Shown: positions 41,893 through 50,934, counted from the stretch's first letter. The stretch: 52,254 bases of DNA from an uncultured Bacteroidales bacterium (GCA_946406015.1 CAMJJD010000009.1:1-52254), one strand, 5' to 3'. The notes: generated by a model from the letters alone, not told the origin. Made by a program: numbers and translations.

Positions 41893-42912
41893 TCAAAACA
41901 GTTCCTGCTGGTTACCGTTGGTCTTTATCTTGCCGAGGTGCTGGTAGGCGAGCATGGTGGCTTCGCGGCCGCGCGGGGTGCGCATGAGATAGCCTTCCTG
42001 GATGAGGTAGGGCTCGTAAACCTCCTCGACGGTGCCTGCGTCCTCGCCCACGGCGGTGGCGATGGTGTTGAGTCCCACAGGGCCGCCTTTAAACTTGTCG
42101 ATGATGGTGGTGAGAATACGGATATCCATGTCGTCCAATCCGTTGCGGTCGACATTGAGGGCTTGCAGGGCATAGCGGGCGATGTCGAGGGTGATGGTGC
42201 CGTCGCCCTTCACCTGGGCGAAGTCGCGCACACGGCGCAGCAGACGGTTAGCGATACGGGGGGTGCCACGCGAACGGCGCGCGATCTCGATGGCGCTCTC
42301 ACTGGTTATCTTCACCTGCAGGAGTCCCGCCGAGCGGTTGACAATCTTGGTAAGCGTCTCGGCATCATAGTATTCCAATCGGCAATTGATACCGAAGCGG
42401 GCGCGCAAAGGGGCGGTGAGCATGCCGCTGCGGGTGGTGGCGCCGATGAGGGTGAAGGGTTTCAGGTTGAGCTGCACCGAACGGGCGGCGGGACCGCTCT
42501 CAATCATGATGTCGATGCGGAAGTCCTCCATAGCAGAGTATAGATACTCTTCGATGACAGGCGAGAGTCGGTGTATCTCGTCGATGAAGAGCACGTCGTT
42601 GGGCTGCAGCGAGGTGAGCAATCCGGCCAAGTCGCCGGGTTTGTCGAGCACCGGTCCGCTGGTGGTCTTGATTCCCACACCGAGCTCGTTGGCTATGATG
42701 TTGCTGAGCGTTGTCTTGCCGAGGCCGGGAGGGCCGTAGAGAAGCACATGGTCGAGCGGTTCGCGGCGCTCACGGGCAGCACGGACGAAGACCTTCAGGT
42801 TCTCCACCACCTGCTGCTGACCGGCAAAACTGTCGAACCCCGAAGGGCGCAACGCGCGTTCTATATCTTTCTCTTGCGCAGAGATACTGCGGCTGTCGAG
42901 GTTGTCATTCAT
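41893..42912 (-). CDS. ruvB: Holliday junction branch-migration ATPase RuvB
   Basis: 339 residues from the ATG at 42912. AAA+ landmarks: Walker A at residues 60-68 ('[12 protein letters not shown]'), Walker B '[11 protein letters not shown]', sensor 1 '[11 protein letters not shown]', the arginine-finger region 'LRARFGI', and a C-terminal winged helix with '[23 protein letters not shown]'. RuvB hexamers drive branch migration with RuvA. The start is set by 'MNDNLDSRS'; an ATG 15 bp upstream lies inside the -7 box. It heads the unit ruvB, YD-like gene, hutI, lolD, rlmB. Confidence 0.96.
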   Translation of the reverse strand: MNDNLDSRSISAQEKDIERALRPSGFDSFAGQQQVVENLKVFVRAARERREPLDHVLLYGPPGLGKTTLSNIIANELGVGIKTTSGPVLDKPGDLAGLLTSLQPNDVLFIDEIHRLSPVIEEYLYSAMEDFRIDIMIESGPAARSVQLNLKPFTLIGATTRSGMLTAPLRARFGINCRLEYYDAETLTKIVNRSAGLLQVKITSESAIEIARRSRGTPRIANRLLRRVRDFAQVKGDGTITLDIARYALQALNVDRNGLDDMDIRILTTIIDKFKGGPVGLNTIATAVGEDAGTVEEVYEPYLIQEGYLMRTPRGREATMLAYQHLGKIKTNGNQQELF

Positions 42913-42916
42913 GGTG

Positions 42917-42950
42917 CAAAGATACATCTTTTTTCAGATATAGCGGCAAA
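42917..42950 (-). promoter_or_regulatory. ruvB promoter
   Basis: TATCTTTG (complement of 42917-42924) ends four bases before the ruvB ATG, with TTTG (complement of 42947-42950) 22 nt upstream. A transcript starting at the normal distance would be leaderless or nearly so. Confidence 0.65.
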
Positions 42951-43140
42951 TATTATTGTAATCACTGAAATTCAACCACGTACCCACACATCCCACTCCC
43001 TTGCCGGCAGCAGGTTCTTTATCTCAAAACGCGAAGCTTCTACGACGGGGTACGAGAAGGCCAAGCCTACGGGAAAGTTTTTTTTTAGTGCCGACACAAT
43101 ATTCCAGCGACTCATTTCGTTGTATGCTACAAATATAACC

Positions 43141-43989
43141 ATGAGCTCTATGAAGTCTATATTAGTAGGTACCGACTTTTCGGAGGGTTCCTATGTGGCC
43201 CTCGAACTGGCTGTCGATATAGCCAACCGGATGCAATGCGGCATCTTGCTTGTATGGGTGCGCCGCGAAAAAATGCTCTTCTCCGGCGACCAACTGGATA
43301 TGCTCACCAACCTGGCCAAGGAAAAACTACAATCCCTTTGCAACAAATACCAGCCTGCCATGCTTCATGGCACCATACAGCACAAGATACTCAACGGCAA
43401 GGTGTCGAGCGCCATTGCCGATGCAGCCAAGCAAGAGCTTTCACCCATGATAGTCATCGGCACCAACGGTGCCTCGGGATTTGAAAAATTCTTTATCGGC
43501 AGCCAAGCCGCACGTATCGTGCAGGACTCGCCCTGCCCCGTGCTGACCATGCGCCAAGGCTATGACTTCCACAAACGGCTGGAGCGTATCGTGGTGCCTC
43601 TGCGCGTCAACTCCAACTCGCGCCAGAAGGTGCCGCCCGCAGCCACCATAGCCAAAATATTCGGCTCCGAAGTGCACATCCTCGGTCTGCTCGACCTGAA
43701 GGAGGAAGAGTCGGCCCTGCGCACCTACATTGGACAAAGTATTGATTATCTGGAACGCGAAGGTGTCTCTTACCACTTCGAAATCCGCACATACTCCACC
43801 TATAGTGACACCGTACTCAACTATGCCGACGAGATTAAAGCCGACTTGGTGATTATCAACACCGAGCAGGACCGCGTCATCTCGCAGATATTCCTGGGCA
43901 CCAATGCACAGCAGGTGGTACACAAATCGCAGATTCCCGTACTCTGCATCCACCCCGAGGACTACATCAACGTAGCCGCAAAGGTCTGA
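43141..43989 (+). CDS. Tandem universal stress protein (UspA family)
   Basis: 282 residues forming two Usp domains. The first opens 'MKSILVGTDFSEGSYVALELAVDIA' and ends with the ATP-binding signature GxxG...GS in 'GTNGASGFEKFFIGSQAARI'. The second starts 'RIVVPLRVNSNSRQKV' and has lost the glycine motif ('INTEQDRVISQIFLGT'), so only one nucleotide site seems intact. Usp proteins help survival under stress, with unknown biochemical output. The longer frame from 42571 is excluded because it runs through ruvB on the other strand. A small inverted repeat TTGTA-tgc-TACAA (43120-43132) lies 9 bp before the start and could be an operator, but it is short. I saw no TAnnTTTG box. Confidence 0.9.
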   Translation: MSSMKSILVGTDFSEGSYVALELAVDIANRMQCGILLVWVRREKMLFSGDQLDMLTNLAKEKLQSLCNKYQPAMLHGTIQHKILNGKVSSAIADAAKQELSPMIVIGTNGASGFEKFFIGSQAARIVQDSPCPVLTMRQGYDFHKRLERIVVPLRVNSNSRQKVPPAATIAKIFGSEVHILGLLDLKEEESALRTYIGQSIDYLEREGVSYHFEIRTYSTYSDTVLNYADEIKADLVIINTEQDRVISQIFLGTNAQQVVHKSQIPVLCIHPEDYINVAAKV

Positions 43990-43994
43990 CAGCT

Positions 43995-45281
43995 ATGGAT
44001 TACGACGTTATTATTGTCGGTGCCGGCGCGGCAGGTCTGATGGCCGCCATAACCGCCGCCGAACGCGGTCGGCGTGTACTTCTGCTCGAAAAAATGGACC
44101 AGGCCGGACGCAAACTGCGCATTACCGGCAAAGGCCGATGCAACCTCACCAACACCAACACTCTGCGCGACACACTGCCCCATATCGGCAGTGACAGCCG
44201 CTGGATACGCAACGCCTACGGACGCTTCTTCAACCGCGAGTTGATGGACTTCTTCGAGCAGCGAGGTGTGGCGCTCACCGTGGAGCGAGGCAACCGCGTC
44301 TACCCCTCCAGCGGCAAGGCGCTCGACATCTTCCTGGCACTTATCAACGAGCTGGAAAGCAACCCCAACGTCACCATCCGCAAGAACTGTACCGTGAAAT
44401 CGGTAGGGACACGGCGTGCCGTGTCCGCAAGCGACAACGAGACGCCCGCAGCCCCTACTGAGGTGTCCGAAGTCGTGTTACAGAACGGCGAGCGTATCCC
44501 CTGCCGTCATATCGTGCTGGCCACCGGAGGCCTCTCCTACCCCACCACCGGCTCCACAGGCGCCGGCTACCGCATGGCCAAAGAATTGGGACACACCATC
44601 GTGGAGACAGTTCCCGCCTTGGTGCCCCTCAAATGCGAGGAGAAGATTCCCTACGAGTTGGTAGGCTTCCAACTGAAGAACGTACAGCTTTTTATCCGCG
44701 ACGGACAAACCACGCTATTCACTTCGGGTGTAGGCGAGATGACGTTCGTCGACGACGGTTTGGCAGGTCCCATCACACTCAGCGCCAGCCGAGTGGCCTC
44801 ACGCCTGCTCAATTCGGGCAATTCACCGTCAAACCTCACGGCCATCCTCGACCTCAAGCCCGGCTTGACCACAGAACAACTGGACAAGCGCCTCATCGCC
44901 GACCTCGACGCCAACGGCACACGCATCTTCAACGATGCCCTTCGCCTATGGCTCCCTGCCGAACTGATACCCCTGGCCCTGAAGCAACTGCATATAGAAT
45001 ACTACAAACGCCTCCACCAGATTACCGGCGACGAACGCCGTCGCCTGGGACGATGGATGAAAGGTGTAACCTTTACCCTCACCGGCACCCACGACTGGAA
45101 CGAGGCCATCGTCACCCAAGGCGGCGTAACCCTCGGCGAGGTGAATCCCAAAACCATGGAATCCAAGCTGGTGCAGGGGTTGTACCTCGTCGGAGAGTTG
45201 CTGGACCTCGACGCCGACACCGGCGGCTACAACCTGCAGCTGGCCTTTTCTACCGGCCATGCAGCCGGTATGGCGGTATAA
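43995..45281 (+). CDS. HI0933-family flavoprotein (BaiN/RdsA-like)
   Basis: 428 residues. The FAD-binding GxGxxG is at residues 9-14 ('VIIVGAGAAGLMAAI'). The family marks are 'RKLRITGKGRCNLTN', 'VLATGGLSYPTTGSTGAGY', 'GEMTFVDDGLAGP' and the C-terminal 'TMESKLVQGLYLVGELLDLDADTGGYNLQLAFSTGHAAG'. These flavoproteins are predicted oxidoreductases; members have been tied to bile-acid metabolism (BaiN) or rRNA maturation, but the native substrate here is unknown. Residues 137-154 ('VGTRRAVSASDNETPAAP') are an insertion encoded by a palindromic repeat (44403-44457), placed in a loop before 'VVLQNGERIPCRH'. The gene follows uspA by 5 bp. Confidence 0.9.
   Translation: MDYDVIIVGAGAAGLMAAITAAERGRRVLLLEKMDQAGRKLRITGKGRCNLTNTNTLRDTLPHIGSDSRWIRNAYGRFFNRELMDFFEQRGVALTVERGNRVYPSSGKALDIFLALINELESNPNVTIRKNCTVKSVGTRRAVSASDNETPAAPTEVSEVVLQNGERIPCRHIVLATGGLSYPTTGSTGAGYRMAKELGHTIVETVPALVPLKCEEKIPYELVGFQLKNVQLFIRDGQTTLFTSGVGEMTFVDDGLAGPITLSASRVASRLLNSGNSPSNLTAILDLKPGLTTEQLDKRLIADLDANGTRIFNDALRLWLPAELIPLALKQLHIEYYKRLHQITGDERRRLGRWMKGVTFTLTGTHDWNEAIVTQGGVTLGEVNPKTMESKLVQGLYLVGELLDLDADTGGYNLQLAFSTGHAAGMAV
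44403..44457. repeat. In-frame palindromic repeat, copy 1
   Basis: Begins GTAGGGACACGGC and forms a 9-bp stem GGACACGGC/GCCGTGTCC around GT; the far end is GCCCCTAC, the near-complement of the starting GTAGGGAC (7 of 8 bases). The second internal stem is decayed. It is translated V-G-T-R-R-A-V-S-A inside the HI0933-type flavoprotein. Compared with 51207-51282, the sixth base pair of the stem is C-G here and G-C there, a compensatory change. Confidence 0.85.
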
Positions 45282-45323
45282 AAGAATGGGGCGTCTCAGC
45301 ATGAACTGAAACGCCCCATTCTT
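45282..45323. terminator. Bidirectional terminator between flavoprotein gene and rpmF
   Basis: A 13-bp perfect stem (45282-45294 with 45311-45323), a single mismatch, then four more pairs (TCAG/CTGA) around a 6-nt loop. Minus-strand reading ends in TTTTATA, a good T-tract for rpmF transcripts; plus-strand reading ends CTTCTTTAG, weaker, for the flavoprotein gene. Confidence 0.85.
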
Positions 45324-45339
45324 CTTTAGCTCCTAGAGG

Positions 45340-45525
45340 TTACTCTTCGGCACCTTTTTCGATGGCGAGTTTACCACGATAGTAGCCGCACTCGGGGCAA
45401 ACGTGGTGATACATAACCTGGGCTCCGCAGTTGCTGCAAGTGGTCAACTGCGCTGACTCCAACGCGTCGTGCGTTCTTCTCTTGGCCGTACGGGTCTGAG
45501 AGAATCTGTGTTTTGGATGTGGCAT
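45340..45525 (-). CDS. rpmF: 50S ribosomal protein L32
   Basis: 61 residues. The basic N-terminus 'MPHPKHRFSQTRTAKRRTHDAL' and the zinc-binding Cys30, Cys33, Cys43 and Cys46 ('CSNCGAQ' and 'CPECGYY') identify bacterial L32. It follows the DUF177 gene by 21 bp, the usual pairing, and is closed by a terminator. In many bacteria plsX and fabH follow rpmF; here they do not. Confidence 0.96.
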   Translation of the reverse strand: MPHPKHRFSQTRTAKRRTHDALESAQLTTCSNCGAQVMYHHVCPECGYYRGKLAIEKGAEE

Positions 45526-45546
45526 ATTATTACTTTTTTTTATTTA

Positions 45547-46053
45547 TTATTTCAACTTCTTAAGTGCTTCCCATCGAGGATCCACGTAGTCATCGTCGTG
45601 TTTTTGCTCTTCCTCCGCGATGTACTTCACCATCTCCGGGTCGCATTCTCCGTCGGGGTGGGTGTGTTGCATAGGCAGTCGCACGGCGACAAACTCATAC
45701 AGCCACGGGGTCAAATCCAACTCGTGTGCCTCTTCCGGCAGGATAACCACCTGCTCGTCGTCGGACACTTCGGAGTCGCTGAAACGCACATTCAACCGTT
45801 CTTCACCACTCACATTCACTGTCATCTCACCCAGACACCGGTCGCACTCTGTCTTCACCTCGCCTTGGAAGACGAAAGTGAGCATCGTCACCCTCTCGTT
45901 GCGTTCCATCTTGACGTCAAAATGCACTCTTCCACCCTTGATTTCCTCGTTTTCGAAGCTCTTGAAGAAGGTGTCATCAAGTAGCATCTCATAGGTATAA
46001 ACACCTGGTTTAATGCCACTAAAGCGCACTATTCTATCGTCAATCTGACCCAT
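45547..46053 (-). CDS. DUF177/YceD-family protein
   Basis: 168 residues from the ATG at 46053. The family core is the Cys pair in 'VKTECDRCLGEMTVNV' followed by an acidic stretch ('DSEVSDDEQVVILPEE') and the C-terminal 'DPRWEALKKLK'. YceD-type proteins are linked to 23S rRNA accumulation or maturation and are almost always encoded just before rpmF, as here. The 33 extra residues available upstream would run through the promoter, so 46053 is preferred. A good promoter lies 23 nt upstream. Confidence 0.9.
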   Translation of the reverse strand: MGQIDDRIVRFSGIKPGVYTYEMLLDDTFFKSFENEEIKGGRVHFDVKMERNERVTMLTFVFQGEVKTECDRCLGEMTVNVSGEERLNVRFSDSEVSDDEQVVILPEEAHELDLTPWLYEFVAVRLPMQHTHPDGECDPEMVKYIAEEEQKHDDDYVDPRWEALKKLK

Positions 46054-46075
46054 TTTCACACTCCTATTGAGGGTG

Positions 46076-46106
46076 CAAAGATACAAAGAAAAAAGAAACT
46101 GACAAA
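46076..46106 (-). promoter_or_regulatory. DUF177-rpmF promoter
   Basis: On the minus strand TTTG (complement of 46103-46106), 19 nt, then TATCTTTG (complement of 46076-46083) and CA: a full match to the Bacteroidota consensus. Confidence 0.8.
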
Positions 46107-46135
46107 AAAAAATTACACATATCGAAAAAAGTTTG

Positions 46136-46143
46136 TACTTTTG
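46136..46143 (+). promoter_or_regulatory. -7 box of the LysE-type gene
   Basis: TACTTTTG followed by CA, 20 nt before the GTG at 46164. No clear TTTG at the -33 distance. It is divergent from the DUF177 promoter, with about 30 nt between the two. Confidence 0.55.
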
Positions 46144-46163
46144 CATTCCCAAAAAACGACCAA

Positions 46164-46916
46164 GTGGAAATACTGATTGGCATACTCTGCGGACTTGTCC
46201 TGTCGCTGTTCTTCAGTTTCGGCCCCGGTTTCTTCGGGCTGATACAGAACAGTATAAACTACGGATTCCGCAAGGGTGTAGCCTTCGAAATCGGCATCAA
46301 CGCCAGCGACATCTTCATGGTGGCCATGATGCTCACTTTGCTGAAAGACGTCGAACTGGGCCCCCTATTGCACAACCCTTGGGTGGCTTCCATCGCCGGT
46401 GCAGCGATGATTACGCTGGGCCTTTTCATGCTGCTGCGCAAACCCTCCATCAAACGTGAAGGTGGGAGAATCAAGTTCGTAGGTATTCCTCGCAGCCGTG
46501 AACTGATAGTGCAGGGCTTTGCCTTAAACACCATCAACCCCGGAGTATGGCTCTACTGGATTTCACTTGTCTCTTTGATTTCCGGTGAGTTTAGCCTCTC
46601 CGTCGGAGATCGCTACACCTTCTTCTTAAGTCTATTGTTGGCCGAACTGGCTGGCGGTATACTGAAATGCCGTCTGGCATCGCTCATCCAGAACAGGGTC
46701 TCCATCCGCACCACAGCCGTCATCAACCGCATTACAGGCTGCTTCGTGATAGGCGTGGGTGTCTTCCTGATTGTGTCGATGCTGATAGCACAGAGCCACC
46801 CTGAGCGGGAAAGCAAAGAACCCGCCGAGAACGCGGCACAAATCATCCACCGCATTCACACTATGGGCAAGGACACCGCCGAAAAGAACGGCGTCGACAC
46901 CCTCTATCTGGAATAA
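46164..46916 (+). CDS. LysE/RhtB-family exporter
   Basis: 250 residues, about six hydrophobic segments: roughly 4-24, 40-60, 73-92, 115-140, 150-165 and 185-205. The N-terminal 'FSFGPGFFGLIQNSINYGFRKGVAFEIGINASDI' carries the LysE-type motif (GPxxxxxxxxxxxxGxRxGxxxxxG), and 'NTINPGVWLYWISLV' is the second family motif. LysE/RhtB proteins export amino acids or small metabolites across the inner membrane; the substrate cannot be told. The last 45 residues are a charged soluble tail. The start is GTG, chosen because it follows the promoter at the usual distance and begins the first helix. The 3' end overlaps the convergent LRR gene by 13 bp. Confidence 0.85.
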   Translation: MEILIGILCGLVLSLFFSFGPGFFGLIQNSINYGFRKGVAFEIGINASDIFMVAMMLTLLKDVELGPLLHNPWVASIAGAAMITLGLFMLLRKPSIKREGGRIKFVGIPRSRELIVQGFALNTINPGVWLYWISLVSLISGEFSLSVGDRYTFFLSLLLAELAGGILKCRLASLIQNRVSIRTTAVINRITGCFVIGVGVFLIVSMLIAQSHPERESKEPAENAAQIIHRIHTMGKDTAEKNGVDTLYLE

Positions 46917-47992
46917 TAGCTGATTTTTATGGCTTCGTTGCCTGCGAGCAACACATAGACACCTGCTGTCGGCAACGTCAGGGGTTGCTCGGCACCTGCA
47001 TACGTCACCTTGCACACCCTGCGCCCTAGCATGTCGCACACCGTCAGGGGCATACCTTCGGCTCCCCGCACCAAAACTCCTCCATTGACAACCGTCACCT
47101 CCAGCCGGTTGGACACAACATCCTCAATGCCGACAGGACAAGGGGCCTCAACAATGTCGAATGCATTCCAATACTGCGCCGAGCTGTAAGCCGTAGCCGT
47201 ACTGCAGGGCACCATAAGTACCGGCAGAGGGTTCAACCCGTCGAACGAATCATCCGAGAGGGTCGGCGGCACATTGCAATGCAATTGGAATGTATCCACC
47301 TCGTAGCAGTCTTTGAAAGCGCCGTCGCCTATGATACGCATCGTACTAGGCAACACCACTTTATCGATATAGCGACAATAAAGGAATGCACTGTTGGCAA
47401 CACCCATGACACCTTCGTGGACATGCACTGTGCCGCTTGCCTGGTTACCCACCTTCAATACCCATTGACCCAACGTCAACATCATCTCGCTGCTCCAGTT
47501 GTCGCTGTTGTTATAGTAGGCGGTGTTCTCAAACGCCGACACAGCGATGCGCGTCAGCGTGGTAGGCAGTTCGATGGTATCAAGCCGGGTACAGGAGATA
47601 AAGGCCATCATATCGATACGCTCAATTCCTTCCTCCAGAATGGCTGTCACCAAGAGCGTATCCTCGGCAAAGGCTCGCTGGCCAATGGACACTACCGAAC
47701 CCGGGATGGTGACCTCAGTAAGGCCATAGCAACACTGGAAAGCCATCCTGTCGATAGCCGTGACGTTATAAGTAGTACCTCCGTTAACCACCGTGGACGG
47801 GATAACAAGGGTTCCCGTAGGGGTGCTGTAGCTACCCCAACTGGCCGTTGCCGGAGCCACCACCTTGACGGCTGCATCGCCGGTAACGGTGTAATAAAGG
47901 GTCTGGCCCGTTGTCGCCGGAGCGCTAAAACTGAAAGCGTGGGCCGACACGCTGACGGCCCACACCAACAGTAATGGAAGTATCTTCTTCAT
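46904..47992 (-). CDS. BspA-like leucine-rich-repeat surface protein
   Basis: 362 residues. Signal peptide 1-19 ('VSVSAHAF'). Residues about 75-250 contain LRR_5 (BspA-type) repeats: 'AFQCCYGLTEVTIPGSVVSIGQRAF', 'AFISCTRLDTIELPTTLTRIAVSAF', 'AFLYCRYIDKVVLPSTMRIIGDGAF'. This family forms extracellular adhesins in oral and gut Bacteroidales. The C-terminus ('VVNGGVLVRGAEG', 'LTVCDMLGRRV', 'PTAGVYVLLAGNEAIKISYYSR') resembles a T9SS type A sorting domain, though it is short and lacks the usual NP motif. It lies 6 bp after the mutase gene. Confidence 0.88.
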   Translation of the reverse strand: MKKILPLLLVWAVSVSAHAFSFSAPATTGQTLYYTVTGDAAVKVVAPATASWGSYSTPTGTLVIPSTVVNGGTTYNVTAIDRMAFQCCYGLTEVTIPGSVVSIGQRAFAEDTLLVTAILEEGIERIDMMAFISCTRLDTIELPTTLTRIAVSAFENTAYYNNSDNWSSEMMLTLGQWVLKVGNQASGTVHVHEGVMGVANSAFLYCRYIDKVVLPSTMRIIGDGAFKDCYEVDTFQLHCNVPPTLSDDSFDGLNPLPVLMVPCSTATAYSSAQYWNAFDIVEAPCPVGIEDVVSNRLEVTVVNGGVLVRGAEGMPLTVCDMLGRRVCKVTYAGAEQPLTLPTAGVYVLLAGNEAIKISYYSR

Positions 47993-47998
47993 AAGCTT

Positions 47999-50164
47999 TT
48001 ATTCTATACCGCGAGCGGCAAAGAGCAATTCCATCATACGGATAGCCGAGGTGCTGACAGGCGTACCAGGGCCAAAGACGGCAGCCACGCCGGCATCGAA
48101 CAGGAACTGGTAGTCCTGCGGCGGGATGACACCACCGGCGACGACCATAATGTCCTCGCGACCCAGTTTCTTCAGTTCTTCAATCACCTGCGGCAGCAGC
48201 GTCTTGTGACCAGCTGCCAGCGAACTGGCACCGAAGATATGGACATCGTTCTCCACTGCCTGCTTGGCCGCCTCGGCGGGCGTCTGGAACAGGGGGCCCA
48301 TATCGACGTCGAAGCCCATGTCGGCATAGCCGGTAGCAACCACTTTGGCTCCGCGGTCGTGACCGTCCTGACCCATCTTGGCCACCATGATACGGGGACG
48401 GCGGCCCTCCAACTTGGCGAATTTGTCGGTCATTTCCTGCGCCTTCTTGAAGGCGTCGCTCTCCTTGGTTTGTGAACTGTACACGTTGCTGATAAGATTT
48501 ATTTTAGCCTTATAGCGGCCGTAAACTTTCTCCAATGCATAGCTGATTTCGCCCAGCGAAGCACGCTTGCGGGCGGCGTCGATGCTGAGCTCCAACAGAT
48601 TGCCTTCACCAGTGCGGGCGCACTCGGTCAGCCGGTCCAATGCAGCCTCGACGGCGGCGCTGTCGCGCTCGGCGCGCAGCTTCTTCAGGCGCTCGATCTG
48701 TGCATTACGCACAGCGGTGTTGTCGATTTCGAGGGTCTCGATGGGGTCCTCATGCTCGAGACGGTACTTGTTGATACCCACGATGGTGTCGACATTCGAG
48801 TCGATACGGCTCTGCTTGCGGGCCGAAGCCTCCTCGATGCGCATCTTAGGCACCCCGCTCTCGATGGCCTTGGCCATACCACCCAGCTTCTCCACCTCCT
48901 GGATGTGAGCCCAGGCGCGGTGGGCAAGTTCGTGGGTGAGGGTTTCCACATAGTAGCTGCCTGCCCACGGGTCGACCACACGGCAGATGTTGGTCTCCTC
49001 CTGCAGATAAATCTGCGTGTTACGGGCGATACGGGCGCTGAAGTCCGTCGGCAGTGCGATGGCCTCGTCGAGGGCGTTGGTATGCAAGCTCTGGGTGTGA
49101 CCCAGGGCGGCGCCCATGGCCTCGATGCAGGTGCGGGCCACGTTGTTGAACGGGTCCTGCTCGGTGAGCGACCAACCCGAAGTCTGGGTGTGCGTACGCA
49201 GGGCCAGCGACTTGGGGTTCTTGGGGTTGAACTGGCTGACAATCTTGGCCCACAGCATACGGGCGGCACGCATCTTGGCGATCTCCATGAAGTGGTTCAT
49301 GCCCGAGCCCCAGAAGAACGACAGACGCGGCGCGAAGTCGTCGACGCTCATGCCAGCCTTCACACCGGCGCGCAGGTACTCCAAACCGTCGGCCAGCGTG
49401 TAGGCCAGCTCGATATCGGCGGTGGCACCGGCTTCCTGCATGTGGTAGCCCGAGATGGAGATGCTGTTGAACTTGGGCATATGCTTCGAGGTGTACTCGA
49501 AAATGTCGGCGATAATCTTCATCGACGGCAGCGGAGGATAGATGTAGGTGTTACGCACCATGAACTCCTTGAGGATATCGTTCTGGATGGTGCCCTGCAG
49601 CTGGTCCTGCGTGACGCCCTGCTCCTCAGCGGCGATGATGTAGAACGAGAGGATGGGCAGCACAGCGCCGTTCATCGTCATCGAGACCGACATCTTGCCC
49701 AGGTCAATCTGGTCAAACAGTATCTTCATGTCGAGGATGCTGTCGATAGCCACACCGGCCTTTCCCACGTCGCCAACCACACGCTCGTGGTCAGAGTCAT
49801 AGCCACGGTGGGTAGCCAGGTCGAAGGCGCAGCTCAGACCTTTCTGACCGGCGGCGATGTTGCGGCGGTAGAAGGCGTTGCTCTCCTCGGCGGTCGAGAA
49901 GCCGGCATACTGGCGGATGGTCCACGGACGCATCACATACATCGTCGAGTAAGGTCCGCGCAGGAACGGCGCGATACCGGCGGCATAGTTCAGATGCTCC
50001 ATGCCTTCCAGATCCTTGCGGCCATAGGCGGGCTTCACGTCAATCTGCTCGGGCGTGCGCCAGTTCTTCTCATTATGGTTCTCCTGCTCCCACTGGGCGA
50101 AGGATTCCTTCTTTCCCTCGGCACCACGGAAGTCGACATTTTGGAAGTTCGGTCTCATTATCAA
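47999..50164 (-). CDS. scpA: Methylmalonyl-CoA mutase, large (catalytic) subunit
   Basis: 721 residues, the full length of the catalytic subunit. The TIM-barrel half has '[18 protein letters not shown]', '[18 protein letters not shown]', '[14 protein letters not shown]' and '[19 protein letters not shown]'. The C-terminal cobalamin domain has the DxHxxG motif in '[15 protein letters not shown]' (about residue 600), with '[16 protein letters not shown]' behind it. It interconverts succinyl-CoA and methylmalonyl-CoA, the route to propionate in Bacteroidales. In many members a small subunit (mutA) precedes it directly; here the upstream region is a 311-bp spacer. The start may be 50164 or the ATG at 50158. 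Confidence 0.96.
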   Translation of the reverse strand: MIMRPNFQNVDFRGAEGKKESFAQWEQENHNEKNWRTPEQIDVKPAYGRKDLEGMEHLNYAAGIAPFLRGPYSTMYVMRPWTIRQYAGFSTAEESNAFYRRNIAAGQKGLSCAFDLATHRGYDSDHERVVGDVGKAGVAIDSILDMKILFDQIDLGKMSVSMTMNGAVLPILSFYIIAAEEQGVTQDQLQGTIQNDILKEFMVRNTYIYPPLPSMKIIADIFEYTSKHMPKFNSISISGYHMQEAGATADIELAYTLADGLEYLRAGVKAGMSVDDFAPRLSFFWGSGMNHFMEIAKMRAARMLWAKIVSQFNPKNPKSLALRTHTQTSGWSLTEQDPFNNVARTCIEAMGAALGHTQSLHTNALDEAIALPTDFSARIARNTQIYLQEETNICRVVDPWAGSYYVETLTHELAHRAWAHIQEVEKLGGMAKAIESGVPKMRIEEASARKQSRIDSNVDTIVGINKYRLEHEDPIETLEIDNTAVRNAQIERLKKLRAERDSAAVEAALDRLTECARTGEGNLLELSIDAARKRASLGEISYALEKVYGRYKAKINLISNVYSSQTKESDAFKKAQEMTDKFAKLEGRRPRIMVAKMGQDGHDRGAKVVATGYADMGFDVDMGPLFQTPAEAAKQAVENDVHIFGASSLAAGHKTLLPQVIEELKKLGREDIMVVAGGVIPPQDYQFLFDAGVAAVFGPGTPVSTSAIRMMELLFAARGIE

Positions 50165-50200
50165 ATGTTTATATTGTTATCGTATCGTATATTCAATCTG

Positions 50201-50231
50201 CAAATATAATAAAAAAAAACAATATGGCAAA
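50201..50231 (-). promoter_or_regulatory. Methylmalonyl-CoA mutase promoter
   Basis: TTTG (complement of 50228-50231), 19 nt, then TATATTTG (complement of 50201-50208) and CA. It matches the consensus and leaves a leader of about 30 nt. The rest of the 311-bp spacer to 50475 holds an 11-bp-period repeat and the phosphatase promoter; no gene is seen. Confidence 0.8.
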
Positions 50232-50332
50232 AAATAACGAACCCACCCTCACATCCGACACCTAATGGCTTCTATTTCACTACCTCGGGAAATTCTAGAA
50301 AACAAGGCATTGTGGCCTGTTGTACCGAGGGG

Positions 50333-50399
50333 TGAGGCTTCGGTTATACGTCAATCCTTAGACTTTCCGAAGAAAAACCAAAGAACAACCTGAAAACCA
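50333..50399. repeat. 11-bp-period palindromic repeat
   Basis: A left unit TGAGGCTTCGG (50333-50343) and then, after 23 nt, right units CCGAAGAAAAA (50367), CCAAAGAACAA (50378) and CCTGAAAACCA (50389). The right units match those at 23267-23299 closely; the left arm has only one recognisable unit. It lies between the divergent mutase and phosphatase genes. Confidence 0.6.
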
Positions 50400-50439
50400 G
50401 CATTCGAGAAGCACCTAACAAACATTACCTACATTTTTA

Positions 50440-50471
50440 TTTGTCCGTATCGGAATTAATTCGTAACTTTG
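50440..50471 (+). promoter_or_regulatory. Phosphatase promoter, nearly leaderless
   Basis: TTTG (50440-50443), 20 nt, then TAACTTTG (50464-50471) and CACC, with the ATG at 50476. Full consensus with only four bases between the -7 box and the start codon. Confidence 0.8.
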
Positions 50472-50475
50472 CACC

Positions 50476-50934
50476 ATGAAACGGATATTATTTGTTTGTC
50501 ACGGCAACATCTGCCGCAGCCCGATGGCAGAGTTTATTCTGAAGAAGATGACACGCCAAGCAGGCTTGGAGAACGAGGTGGAAGTGGCCTCGGCCGCCAC
50601 CAGCACTGAGGAACTGGGCAACCCTGTCTACCCCATGGCACGGCAAGAATTGGCCATGCACGGCATCGGATGTGCCGGCCACAAGGCACGCCAACTCACC
50701 GCAGCCGACTACGATAGCTACGATCTCATCATCGGCATGGACTGCGCCAACATCGACAACATCCTGCACATTGTCGGCGACGACCCCGACGGGAAAGTAC
50801 GTATGCTACTCAAGGACAAAGAGATTGCCGACCCTTGGTACACACGCAACTTCCGCGCTGCATGGAACGACATCCATGCCGGATGCACCGCCCTCTTCAA
50901 CGAAATCGCCGCCGATGCCGGAACAGCCGATTGA
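50476..50934 (+). CDS. Low-molecular-weight protein-tyrosine phosphatase
   Basis: 152 residues. The active-site loop CxxxxxR(S) is right at the N-terminus: Cys8 and Arg14 in 'FVCHGNICRSPMAE'. The general acid Asp119 is in 'IADPWYTRNF'. All elements of the LMW-PTP fold are present, so it should be active on phosphotyrosine, in Bacteroidota often tied to capsule control. It overlaps the next gene by 20 bp. Arsenate reductases share the fold but lack this DPW-type motif. No tyrosine kinase is encoded nearby. Confidence 0.94.
   Translation: MKRILFVCHGNICRSPMAEFILKKMTRQAGLENEVEVASAATSTEELGNPVYPMARQELAMHGIGCAGHKARQLTAADYDSYDLIIGMDCANIDNILHIVGDDPDGKVRMLLKDKEIADPWYTRNFRAAWNDIHAGCTALFNEIAADAGTAD

Noticed and set aside
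43120-43132. TTGTA-tgc-TACAA upstream of uspA as an operator
   Set aside because: Five-base arms occur often by chance and no regulator gene is adjacent; kept only as a remark in the uspA entry.
42571-43140. 190-codon N-terminal extension of the universal stress protein
   Set aside because: It lies antisense to ruvB, and the Usp fold begins right after the ATG at 43141.
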